Below are positions 41,543 to 51,841 of a stretch of 64,000 bases of DNA, piece by piece (the first letter of the stretch is position 1; every line of letters begins with the position of its first letter). Under the pieces are notes generated by a model. The model saw only the letters and a list, made by a program, of their open reading frames with translations. It had not been told where the DNA came from and did not search any database. The position numbers and the translations under genes are program-made. Source of the stretch: Vanrija pseudolonga (Eukaryota; Basidiomycota; Tremellomycetes; Trichosporonales; Trichosporonaceae); NCBI RefSeq assembly GCF_020906515.1, contig NC_085851.1, positions 1,116,001 to 1,180,000 of the forward strand, written 5' to 3'.

Positions 41543-44071
41543 ATGTGAGTGATGTGAGCGTGTGCTGCAGGTGCAGAGGTGCGAGCCACCAAGGGAGTCG
41601 TGCTCGTGATGGGCGCTATGTGCAGCGTCAGTTTCAATGCGGGCTAAGTGGCGCTGAATGAGGACGCCGCCGAGACAAGCGGTCGCCACCAGCAGCGATG
41701 TGCTTATGAGCTCGAGAGCAGGCTTGCAATGTCGTTGTAGTGAAAGTGAGCAAGCAAGCACCAGCTACAGTAGTAGCCTCACCACCTCGGCCTAACCCAG
41801 CACAGTGGACACGCTCCACTCCACCCATCGCGGCCCGCAGCCAGGGTCAACCGGCATCGACGACGTCGCCCGTCGTGCTCTCTCTTTCGACGCGCCCCCG
41901 CACGCACGCCGCTCTTACGCCGTGCTCGTCGCGCTCGCGAGTTAACGACACTACACGACGCGAGCGCGAGCGTGAACGCGAGCGCGTCTGTCAGGGGACG
42001 CGGACGGGCAAGGGTGAGTGACTGACCGACCAGATCAGCGCGCTGCGGCAAGCTTATCATTGTCGGTGTTGCCCGCCGGTGGTGCGAGGGGAACTGCCGC
42101 TGTTATCACCCGCCTTGTGGAGCACCTGCGCGGGGCACACATGCTATGCTGCAGCTGGAATCAGGCTACGGCTGCTGCGTACTCGCTTGCTCGTTGCTCG
42201 CTGTCGCACATGGGCGCTGCGGGCCATCGTTCCCGCGTGCTTCCATCGACTTGCGACTTCGAACAGGTGAAGGAACAAGAGGCGGTTGCTCGCTTCCTTC
42301 CCTTGTGGGGCCAGGCACTTGGATCAAAATCACGCACCAACCAACCGTCCACTGCCACCATTCCTCCCCCCCGACAATGCACATTCAACAACCCCAGCAC
42401 AATTAACTGCTGGCCACTGAACACCTGCACCCAATGAATGATCTGCATCAGCGAGGTCGCGGCCGATGTCGCTTGCAAGTGTCAGTCTTGTGTGTCTCGG
42501 CGCCCAGAGACTGGGTCTACGGCAAATGCACAGTGACCAGCGGCCGCCGCGCGGGCGTATCGGCTTGGACTACGTCACCGTCCGTAAAGGCGCGCACGCG
42601 GGTGTTTGGCCGTTGTCGGGGCCTCGGGGGTTCCGCCTGGCGCCCGGCGGGCCCTGGCAAGGCATGCAAGGCAAAGCCGACCTGGACCTGGCCTGCACCG
42701 CAGCAGCACGCACAGCAGGCTTGGTACTCCTCCTGTCCTGATAGCTTCGCGCGGCCGCGGATGGGTTGGGGTAGGCGGATACACGACGAGTGAGGAGGAG
42801 TGTGCAAGCCAGCCAGCCATAGAGTGTGCGCACTGATATCGCACGAGGCGCCGGCGCTCGCCGCTGCTGCCTTCCCGTGTCGGCCGGCCCCACACGGCGC
42901 CCGCAAATGGGCACCTGCGAGATCCCCCGTGCCATTCATCTCCCAGCATTGTGGAAGCAGTGGATCAGCTGCTGCGAATATTAGGTCATGGATTGTGGCC
43001 AGGAGAGTGAGTGGGTGGGCCAATCCCGACGGAAGGGGAGAGGGGGCTCCAGGGAAGGTTAGGCAGCAAGGGCACTGGCGCCGCATGACGACGCTACGTT
43101 GTTTGGCTGAACGAAAAATTGTTTTGGGGTTACAGGGGGGCTCATTACAAAAATCTGCAGCCGATTAGACCGAGGCGGTTAATGGGGGATTACAAACCGA
43201 ACACCGTGGCCGAGGTCGGTACCGATAGACTATTTTGGTCCCGCCGTCGCAGTTCTTGTTGGGTGAGTGGTGCTGCGCACGCGCTGCCTGCCTGCCCAGG
43301 GTTTGTGCCGCTGCCGCGCCGCATGCAGCTCGGCACGAGGGGAGGGAAGGTGCAATTGTTGGTGCATGCAGGTCAAGCAGTGCAACAGTGTCTGTCGCGC
43401 GGCCATCGGCCCCCCCCCTTACCCCCCTTGCATTCTACACCTTCCTCCATCTCTCTCGCTTCGGCCTCGGCCTCGACATCTACTCCTCCTCCTCCCCCTC
43501 GCACACTTATACATTGCATTCACCCAAACCCCCCCATCCCCCACATCACTGCATTGCTCCATCGTCGCCGCCGCCGCCGCCCATCACCCGCGTCACCCAC
43601 ACCGCGTCGCCCACACACCCACACACCCCCGCGCGCGCACCGCCCCCTGCCGTTCCAAACGCCGCCAGCCCCGCCGCCGCCTCCGCCGCCTCCATCGCGC
43701 AGCACCTGTGTCGCAGATTAGTCGCAGCAGCCAGCAGCAGTAGCCACGAAACGCCCACAGCCGCTCCACTGGCCTCTGGCACACACGACAGCGTCGACCA
43801 ACGAACGACAATTGCATTGATCGTGACCGCCATCACCCAGCGAATGACTGCAGCCATCTGAGCAAGTTTGCAGCAGCACAAGTAGCAGCAACATTGCAGC
43901 AGCCTCAGCAGCCACAGCCTAGACCGCCTTCCCTCAACCCGCACGGGCACGCGCGCACCTTCACCCTTGCACCAACAACACGTTTCCATCGTGCCCCCGC
44001 TTGGTCTTGACTTCTCAACATCTCCCACACGACCTCCTCCCCACCTCCCACACCCGCCCAACTCCCACCCG
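41543..44071. other. 2.5 kb region upstream of MIPC synthase
   Basis: It contains the cupin 3' end and a long leader. From about 43390 to 44071 the plus strand is C/A-rich with repeated CCACC, CACAC and CAGCAG runs and almost no G, which suggests a long 5' UTR. A block of repeated GATTA/TTACA words lies at 43130-43200. ORFs of up to 200 codons here show no domain and overlap each other in all frames. No RNA gene was recognised. Confidence 0.45.
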
Positions 44072-45869
44072 ATGGCATCCAGAAGCCACCGCGGCGGCAA
44101 CGCGAAATCGTCGTCGTCGCGCGCGCGCCGCGCCGTCCTCATCATTGCCGTGCTCATTACCCTCTTCCTTCTGGGCACGGTCATTGTCCTCTCCAGCATC
44201 TCATATTACCTCCGCATCCCACTCGAGGCCTACCTCACCGAAGAGGAGGTGCCATGGAGGCCTCAAGACGTAATCAAGCCATTAATAGGTACAGAAGACG
44301 AAGTCGGACCTCCCATCCACTGGGACGACGTCACAGCTTCTCAAGGCGTTCCGACAACACACCACCGCCGATCCGACGCGATTGAGATCACCGAAACGGA
44401 TGATTTCGACGACAGCGCCGTCTCCGACACGCATGCGTCGCCCGATGCCACGGCCAACGATGGTGTCTGGGGCGTCGACGGCAAGGGTAGCGGTGGCTAC
44501 TGGATGCGCGACGGCTGGGACGGCAAGGTTGAAAACACCGCCTCTTGGGAGCACCTGTACAACGTGACGGTCAGGTAAGTTCGGGCTCTCGGACGCCTCG
44601 CAATACCCCTGTGGCTGATCATTTCCCAGACCCGGCGAGAAGGCGCCGCGCATCATTCACCAGACCTGGAAGTCGGACACGCTTCCCAAGAAGTGGCAAA
44701 AGTCGTGGAAGGAGTGCCGTGAGGGCATGCAGGACTACGAGTACATGCTCTGGACCGACGAGCTGTCTCTGCAGTTTGTCAAGACGCACTATCCCACCTT
44801 CCTCCCCATGTTCGAGGGATACCAGTACCCCATCCAGCGCGCCGATTCGATCCGATACTTTGTCCTCCACCACTTTGGCGGCATTTACATGGACCTCGAC
44901 ATGGGCTGCCGCCGCCGCATGGACCCCCTGCTCAAGGGTGACTGGGAAGTCCTTCTCCCTGTCACTAAGCCCGTGGGCGTTTCCAACGACCTGATTGTCT
45001 CGTCGCCCAAGTCGTCCTTCATGCGCCAGACAGTCAACGGCCTCCCGAGCTTTGACCACAACTGGATCATCAACTACCCGACCGTCATGTTCACCACCGG
45101 CCCCATGTTCCTTTCGTCCATGTACGCAATGTACTCGGCCAGCCACCCGACAACGAACGCGCACCCCCACGCCGAGGTGCGCATTCTTCCCACGGCCCTT
45201 TACGGCAAGAACGCCGTCAAGTCGCAGGTGCCCCACTCGTTCTTCACCCACTTCTACGGCTCCTCGTGGCACGACGGCGACGCTGGCTTCATCACCTTCC
45301 TGGCGACGTCGGGCCGTGGTCTCATGGTCATCGGCGCCATTGTTGTGGTCCTGCTCGGCATCAGACTCGTCTGGTCCAAGCTCTTTCCCACGACCTCGAT
45401 CTACGGAATGTTCTGGGGCAAGAATCACGCCGCTCAGTACCAGGCCCTTCCAACTCTCAACGACATTCAGCTGGGCAGCGGCTCTGGAAGGACGTCACCT
45501 TCCAGCTCGTTTGGATCTGGCCCCGTCTCCCCAACATATGAGCCCGGTCAGCCCCAGCTTGGCGGCGCGCTCCGCCGCGCTGGCAACATTCTTCTCGCTG
45601 CGCCTGCCACCCTGCTCTCGTCGTCGTCGTCGTCCTCTGGCGGAGACCGCAGTAGACAGCGCGGCTGGCTGTACTTTGCGCCTACCATGTTCCAGCCCCA
45701 ACAGACTGGCCGCAGGAGGACAGCCTCCGAGGCCTCGCAGCTTCCTCCCCGCCGTACGCTCGGTCGCCGCGACCAGCCGCCACCGTACGAGTCGGCGACT
45801 GCCAACGATGACGATGGCATGGGCGAGGTCGACGCTTTCCTCAAGCGCGAAACTGGCGAGATTGCCTGA
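44072..45869 (+). CDS. mannosyl-inositol phosphorylceramide (MIPC) synthase catalytic subunit, GT32
   Basis: Two exons (intron 44575-44629) encode 580 aa. An N-terminal membrane helix (AVLIIAVLITLFLLGTVIVL) is followed by a luminal GT32 domain: PRIIHQTWKSDTLP, YEYMLWTDE, RADSIRYFVLHHFGGIYMDLDMG with the DXD motif at D256-D258, and NDLIVSSPKSSFM. A second helix (GLMVIGAIVVVLLGIRLVW) follows, as in Sur1/Csh1 and Schizosaccharomyces Imt proteins. The enzyme transfers mannose from GDP-mannose to inositol phosphorylceramide in the Golgi. The C-terminal 150 residues are cytosolic, Ser-rich and end in an acidic patch; PPPYES is a PPxY motif. An insertion of about 70 acidic residues separates the first helix from the catalytic domain. 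Confidence 0.86.
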
Positions 45870-46402
45870 TCGCGAGTATAGAACCACGGCCATCTGCAGT
45901 TTTTAATCATCGTGTTGTTTTCTGTGGTCACGAAACGAAACAAGACGACGACTCTCACCGTACATAGTACCCCACTCTCGCACTGGCGTGCCTGTAGACA
46001 AATGATGTATCAGTAGCACTGGGACAATGGCGTGGGCTGGTGTGGCCAAGTGGCGAACGGTGAGAGTGGCGAGTGGCGAGGGAGCAAGTGGCAATCGGTC
46101 TCGGGGGTGAGTTACTAGTCCTGCATTCGATCCCCGAGCCCAGCTTTATATCTCTGCGGCAGGAGTGGCGCCCGTCGGCCCTCGGGCATGCCAAGAGCAT
46201 GCACCATGAGCTTGCAGCAGCACATGATGCAACGATGACGAAGGTCGCCGAGACCGCAGCGGCAGTAGTAGTGCTAAGTGGCGCAAGAGTAACTAAGTTG
46301 CCGACAAGCGGCCGCCGGTCACGTGACAGCCACCAAAAGTTGAACTCTGAGAAGGCTCAATGTTGTCGAGATGTTGATCTCACTCGTACACCACATACAC
46401 AA
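45870..46402. other. intergenic region upstream of MAK5
   Basis: This 533 bp holds the MIPC synthase 3' end and the MAK5 promoter. A 7 bp inverted repeat (CTCGGGG at about 46104, CCCCGAG at about 46133) is present, with a TTCGATCC word that resembles a tRNA T-loop but lacks the other arms. Nothing else was seen. Confidence 0.5.
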
Positions 46403-48861
46403 ATGACCGAGCCAGCGCCAAAATCAAGAAAACTGCGGCTCGCAGACGTGCGCAAGGCCGGCGGGCTGAAGCGCAAGGTGAAGAAGCCGGCCGCCAAGGC
46501 CACCGAAGAGGCCGAGGCAGCCCCTGCGCCAGCCCCGCGCCGCCGCATCAAGCGCGACGACCTGCCGTGGAAGAAGGTCAACACGTCCATCTTGCCTGGG
46601 ATGGACGCCGGTGGAGGCATGATGATGCTCGAGGAGCTGGACGGGGTCGCGATTGAGTGGGAGGAGGATGGGCGCGGGGGAAGGACGGCGCGGTTTGTTG
46701 TGAGTGTGCCCCGGCCGGCGAACACGAGACGCTGACACGCGCAGGAGAGCAACAAGAAGGCCAAGGGCAAGGCTGCTGCGCCGGAGCCTGAGGCCGAGGA
46801 CGAGGAGGATGAAGAGGACGTCGCCGACGAGGAGGATGAGGACGCCGACTTCCCCACATTCTCGGGCTTCGCGGCCTCGGACCTCGACGACGAGGACGAC
46901 GAGCCCGTCGTGCCCGCCGAGCCAGAGTTCAACGACGCGCTCCTCCCCGCGTGGGAGGGCGTGCCGATCCACACGGCGCTCAAGCGCGCCATGGTCGCGC
47001 TCGACTTTAGCAAGCCGACCGAGATCCAGCGGCGCGCGGTGCCGGATGGACTGGCGGGGCGTGACGTCGTCGGTGTTGCCGAGACTGTGAGTTGGCTGGT
47101 GGTGGTTCGGTTCGGTTCGCCCGCTGACGCTCGCTCAAGGGCTCGGGCAAGACCCTCGCCTACTCGCTGCCTATCCTCTCGTACCTCCTCCGCCAGCCCG
47201 CCCCGCGCGCGGGGGTGCGGAGGCCGCTGTCCGCGCTCGTGCTGTGCCCTACGCGCGAGCTCGCGATCCAGGTCAACGACCACCTGTCCAAGGTGCTGAG
47301 CTATGCGCTGGCCGAGGATGAGGACGATGGTGAGGACGATGATGACGAGGAGGACGACGAGGCGGGGAAGAGCAAGAAGCCCCCGCGCATCTCCATCGGT
47401 ACCGTCGTCGGCGGCCTGTCGGCGCACAAGCAGAAGCGTATCCTCGCGCGCGGGTGCGACGTGCTCGTTGCGACGCCTGGCCGACTGTGGGACCTGCTCA
47501 AGACGGACGACGCGCTTGCCGCCGGCGTCCGCGCGCTGCGCTTCCTCGTCATCGACGAGGCGGACCGCATGATCGAGACGGGCCACTTCGCCGAGCTCGA
47601 GAGCATTGTCAAGCTCACCCAGCGCAACTTTACCCCTGACTCGGGCGAGTACGACGACGACCCGACGTTTGCCAACACGGCGACCGTGCTCGAGGACACG
47701 GACGCGCGCGAGGACATGCAGACGTTTGTCTTTTCGGCCACGCTGTCCAAGGACCTGCAGCAGAACCTGAAGAAGCGCCGCCGCTCCAAGCCCAAAGGCA
47801 AGAAGGCGAGCGCGCTCGAAGACCTGGTGGAGAAGCTCGACTTCCGCGACGAGTCGCCTCTTGTCATCGACCTGTCGCCCGAGGGCGGGCTCGTCAAGAC
47901 GCTGCGCGAGAGCATGATCGAGTGCGTCGTCTCGGACAAGGACCTGTATCTGTACTACTTTTTGCTGCGGTACCCTGGCCGCTCGCTCGTCTTCACGGGC
48001 AGCATCGACGGCATCCGCCGCCTGATCCCGCTGTTCGAACAGCTCCAGGTGCCAGTGTACCCGCTCCACTCGCAGCTGCAGCAGAAGCAGCGCCTGAAGA
48101 ACCTGGACCGGTTCAAGTCTGCGCCCAACGGCGTGCTGATCGCGACCGACGTCGCCGCGCGAGGACTGGATATCCCGCACGTCGACCACGTCGTGCACTT
48201 CAACCTGCCGCGCACGGCCGACGCCTACGTCCACCGCTCGGGCCGTACCGCGCGTGCCCAGAACCCGGGCTTTGCGCTGCAGCTCGTGTCGCCCGAGGAC
48301 AAGGCGGTGCAGCGCGCGCTCCTGCGCAGTCTTGACCGCGACGCGCCGCCGCCCGAGCTCGCGATCGAGGGCGGCTTCATGCCCAAGCTCAAGGAGCGCA
48401 TCGCGCTCGCCCGCGAGATTGAAAAGGCCCAGCACGCCGTCAAGAAGGACAACCACGACAAGAACTGGCTCAAGGAGGCCGCCGAGGCAATGGATATCGA
48501 CATTGACCCCGAGCTGCTCAGCGACGCCGAGGACGACCCCGATGCGCCCGTCGCCCGCAAGGGGAGGAACAAGAAGGCCGAAAAGGTCCCCGCGCTCAAG
48601 GCCAAGCTCGCCAACCTCCTCGCCCAGCCCCTCGTCGCGCGCGGCGTGTCAGCGCGCTACCCCACTGCCGGCTCGCGTGTCATTGTCGACGACGTGCTGA
48701 ACAACACGGCCCACGGCACCATGCTCGGCGCTGGCACCCTCTCGGCCTACGACCAGATGGAGGGCGCAAAGGGCAAGGCCCCCAAGCCCAAGCGTAAGGC
48801 CGAGCCCGCCAAGAAGCAGGAGGGCCATCGCGAGCGTGGCGGCAAGCGCCAGCGCAAGTAA
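46403..48861 (+). CDS. MAK5: DEAD-box RNA helicase Mak5 (DDX24 family)
   Basis: Three exons (introns 46700-46744 and 47087-47139) give 786 aa. The N-terminus has the Mak5 hallmark W-x-x-V near [23 protein letters not shown], then an acidic stretch. The helicase core shows Q-motif [16 protein letters not shown], motif I AETGSGKT (across the second junction), [13 protein letters not shown] at 352-355, SAT at 412-414, [24 protein letters not shown] and HRSGRTAR. An acidic insert between motifs Ia and Ib ([16 protein letters not shown]) and a large insert before SAT are typical of Mak5. It acts in early 60S subunit assembly in the nucleolus. The last 180 residues are charged and end in a Lys/Arg-rich signal. 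Confidence 0.9.
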
Positions 48862-49250
48862 ACAACACTATCCACGACGCATCGAGGCATTTGGCATTGC
48901 TTGTACCATCATATTTACTAAACTTTTAAGATGCATGAGTCGCATCGTGTTCATGAGGGGAGCTGGGGAGCTAGGGAGAGCTGGGGAGCAAGATGGGAGG
49001 TCGGATGGGGTCGTTACGGAAACGTGCACGGAGGTTCATTAGAGGTCGTGAAAAGGTGAAAATATACTACAATACCCCTATAAATACATTGTCCGTGTTC
49101 AGTAGAGGTCCACTGAAAGGAGGGGACGCCGCGGCGACCAGCGAGGCCTTGCCGTCTTGACGACCAGCGTAGGAGGGTCGGGTTTGGGCCATGGTGGTCG
49201 TGGCCGTGGCAAATGGGTGTGGCAGGAGGGAGATTGTATGGCCCATGCGC
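48862..49250. other. convergent 3' regions of MAK5 and the Crz1-like gene
   Basis: These 389 bp between two stop codons contain AT-rich 3' UTR-like sequence (about 49060-49090). A GTAAGC donor immediately at the Crz1-like stop could be spliced to an acceptor near 49126, giving a slightly different C-terminus or a 3' UTR intron. Confidence 0.45.
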
Positions 49251-50821
49251 TTACCCTATTCTGGCCTTGCACGCGTCGCGCTTGGCGCGGTGGCGGAGGA
49301 GCGCGTCGCTCCTGGCAAAGTTTTGCTTGCAGTCGGCACACTCGAACGACTTTTCGTTCTTGTGTGTCGTCTGAGTGTGGCGGTCGCGGTCATGTTTGCG
49401 CACAAAGCGTGCCTCGCTACATTGCCATGGTTAGTAACCCACACTCCCGCGCCAAGGCTTTTAGTTTCTTTGCTACTCACCACCACACATCAACTTCGCA
49501 CTTGTAAGGCCGGTAACCGATATGCGTGCGGACGTGGCTGTCGACCGCAGACTTGCGCATAAAGATGCGCTGAGCAGAGTCGGCACACTCCTCAAACGAG
49601 CACTTGAAGTACTTGCTCTGCTTCTGAGCAGCCTTGTTAAACTCTGTGCCGATGGTGTAGCACCAGCGGAAGCACGCGTCGACAACCGTGTCGTCGGTGG
49701 CGTACATCAAGCGCTCAATGAGCAGGTCCATGGCCGGCGTGGGGACCAGGGTGCCGCGAGGCGTGCGGTTGAAAGCAGCACAGAACTCGTCAAAGGTCAC
49801 TGGGACCATGTTGGCCGGTTGCGTCGCAACCGAGGTGCTTCGTCCAGTGAGCACATTGGGGCCACTAGGGCCGAGGTGGAGGACGCTCGACGAGGCTCCG
49901 CCAGGAAGAGTCGCTCCAGACGAGATGGCTGATGCAATCGCATCGGGCTTGTTCTTGTTCTTGCCCTTGGGTCCAGGCTTGAGGCACTGGCCCACGCGCT
50001 TGGATGACACGCGCTTGCGCTGCTGTTGCTGCTGCTGTTGTTGCTGCTGCTGCAGGGTGACGGGGATCATCGTCTGCACAGTGGGTGGCACTGGGCGGCC
50101 GATGGCCATGGCAGGAGCAGGGCGGCCAATGGCAATCTGGCCGTAGTTGGGGGGGACACCGGGCTGGGTCTGCACATGCTCGGGGTACGGCGTCAAGGGG
50201 ATCGCCGACGGCTGGTACGTGAAGTTTGTGCCGATTGGCGGTGGTGGCGGCAGCTGCTGGGGCTGGTAGATGCCACCAGCAGTGGCAGGGCGTGTGTTCA
50301 TAGCGCCGGGGCCCTGAGGGACCGAGGTAGAGCGCAGCATGGCACCGACATTGCCCTGGGTACCAAAGGCGAGCTCAGTGTCCGACGATCGTCGCAGGTG
50401 TGCAGGTTGCGGGCGGCCCACGCCAAAGTTAGGAGGGTTGTTACCCACGTGCTGGGGGTAAGCCCGGAACTGCTGCTGGATGGGACGTCCACCGGGCATG
50501 ATTGCTGAAGCCGACAGAGTGTGCTGGTGGGTCATGACAGGGCGAGAGACACCCATGTTGGGAGGGAGCGAGGGTGCCACTGGCGGCTTAGGACCAGCCA
50601 TGTTGGACGGCAGAGAGGGCGTAGCAGGGGGCATGGGCGACTGCAGAGCAGGCGAGTGCAGGGTCGAGGCAGTGGGCGGCGGAACATATGTAGAGGTGTC
50701 CTGCACACTACCGTACTGGAATCCAAGAGCAGCCTGGGGGTGTTGCTGCTGGAACTGTTGTGGCTGCTGCTGAGGCTGCGCCTGCTGCTGGTACTGTTGA
50801 GGCTGCTGGTGCTCCTGGTAT

Positions 50822-50854
<33 letters not shown>

Positions 50855-51792
50855 TGTTGCTGCTGCACATGCTGGTGCACCTGCTGCGGGACAGTAGCCC
50901 ACTGCACGTCGGCAGGAGCAGAGCTAGGAGCCTCCGGGATGGTAGCCAGTGAGCTGTAGTTGCTGTACGTCCTGGTGTGCATGGTCGGCACGGAGGTGGC
51001 AGGGTTGACCGGCATCTGGTACGAGGTGAACTGAGCCTGCTGGGGTATCGGGGCGGACATTGGAGCTTCCAAGGGCGATGCCTTGAAGAAGGGCGAGCCA
51101 GCACCGTCGTCCTGGCTAGGCATGATGATACCACCAGACGAAGCTGAACGCTGCAGCACACGAGGAACAGGCTGCTGCACTACGGGGATGTAGATCTCTG
51201 GCAACGAGCTCATGCGGCGGATACGCTTGGAGGGGGTTGTGCCGTCGTCCATCTCGTCGTGTTTGCGAGTGGCGCGCTTGGTCTGGGCCGAAGCCTTGGG
51301 AGTAGGGGTGGTGAACGCCTCGTCTCCAGCGGGGTTGAGGCCAGAAGGAGCAAAGGTAGGGAGTGGGTTGGAGGGGATAACCTGCACAGGCATGGCCCAT
51401 ACTGGCTCTGCCTCGCCTTCATGGTCGGGATATGAAGCCATTTTACCAGCAGCAACCTCCTTGAGACGGGACGGGTTGATCGATCCGATCAGGGAGGAGT
51501 TCTGGGGTAACGAAGGGGTCTCCAACGACGAACCGCGAGATGAGGGAGTAAGAGTAGAGTCGAGGCCAATGTTGTCAAGGTTCTGCAGCCACTCTGATGA
51601 ATGGGAGCTGCCACTGAGGTCGCTAAGGCCGATTCCCTCGTAGGGAGGCGAGGACTCGGAGTGGGAGAAGTGGGCGAACTGGGAGCCGTAGTCGATGAGC
51701 TGTGGCCTGGCAGGCGAATCGGTGGTAGTGAACTGCTTGATGAAGTCCTCGACGTTGACGTCGTCAAACTTGTGCTCTACAGCCGACATCAT
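49251..51792 (-). CDS. Crz1-like C2H2 zinc-finger transcription factor
   Basis: Two coding exons (intron 49417-49480, 64 bp) encode 825 aa. The C-terminus carries three C2H2-type fingers. The first is KYFKCSFEECADSAQRIF. The second, rebuilt by splicing (KCEVDVWCEARFVRKHDRDRH), has the Crz1-type 'KHDRDRH' helix. The third is FECADCKQNFARSDALLRHR. The long N-terminus is Gln/Pro-rich with CAG/CAA-coded runs (about 50820-50870 and 50015-50055). PEIYIP at residues 198-203 fits the calcineurin docking consensus PxIxIT. Crz1 factors enter the nucleus when calcineurin removes their phosphates and drive calcium and wall-stress genes. A 49 bp 5' UTR intron (51793-51841) ends directly at the ATGATG start. 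The family call rests on the finger pattern and architecture. Confidence 0.72.
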
Positions 51793-51841
51793 CTGGAGGG
51801 ACGATGTTAGTCACCATCCCAGAACGAAGTAAACAACTCAC
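51793..51841 (-). other. 5' UTR intron abutting the start codon of the Crz1-like gene
   Basis: GTGAGT donor at 51841, a TGACTAAC branch, and a CTCCAG acceptor at 51793 directly followed by ATGATG. No ATG lies in the presumed upstream exon, so it is untranslated. Confidence 0.6.

Noticed and set aside
42517-43086. 189-codon minus-strand ORF in the cupin-MIPC gap
   Set aside because: No domain or signal peptide, overlapped by open frames in all other phases, and unusual Cys/Pro content.
46090-46150. tRNA-like TTCGATCCCCGAG segment
   Set aside because: The T-stem does not pair and no acceptor, D or anticodon arm fits; only a 7 bp inverted repeat remains.
46357-48456. 699-codon minus-strand open frame antisense to MAK5
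   Set aside because: It mirrors the helicase exon in a GC-rich genome, is rich in Val/Leu/Arg/Glu as codon shadows are, and shows no domain.
49126-49253. Extra terminal exon for the Crz1-like gene via the GTAAGC at its stop
   Set aside because: The added residues look non-coding and run into AT-rich 3' UTR sequence; the simple TAA stop at 49251-49253 is preferred.
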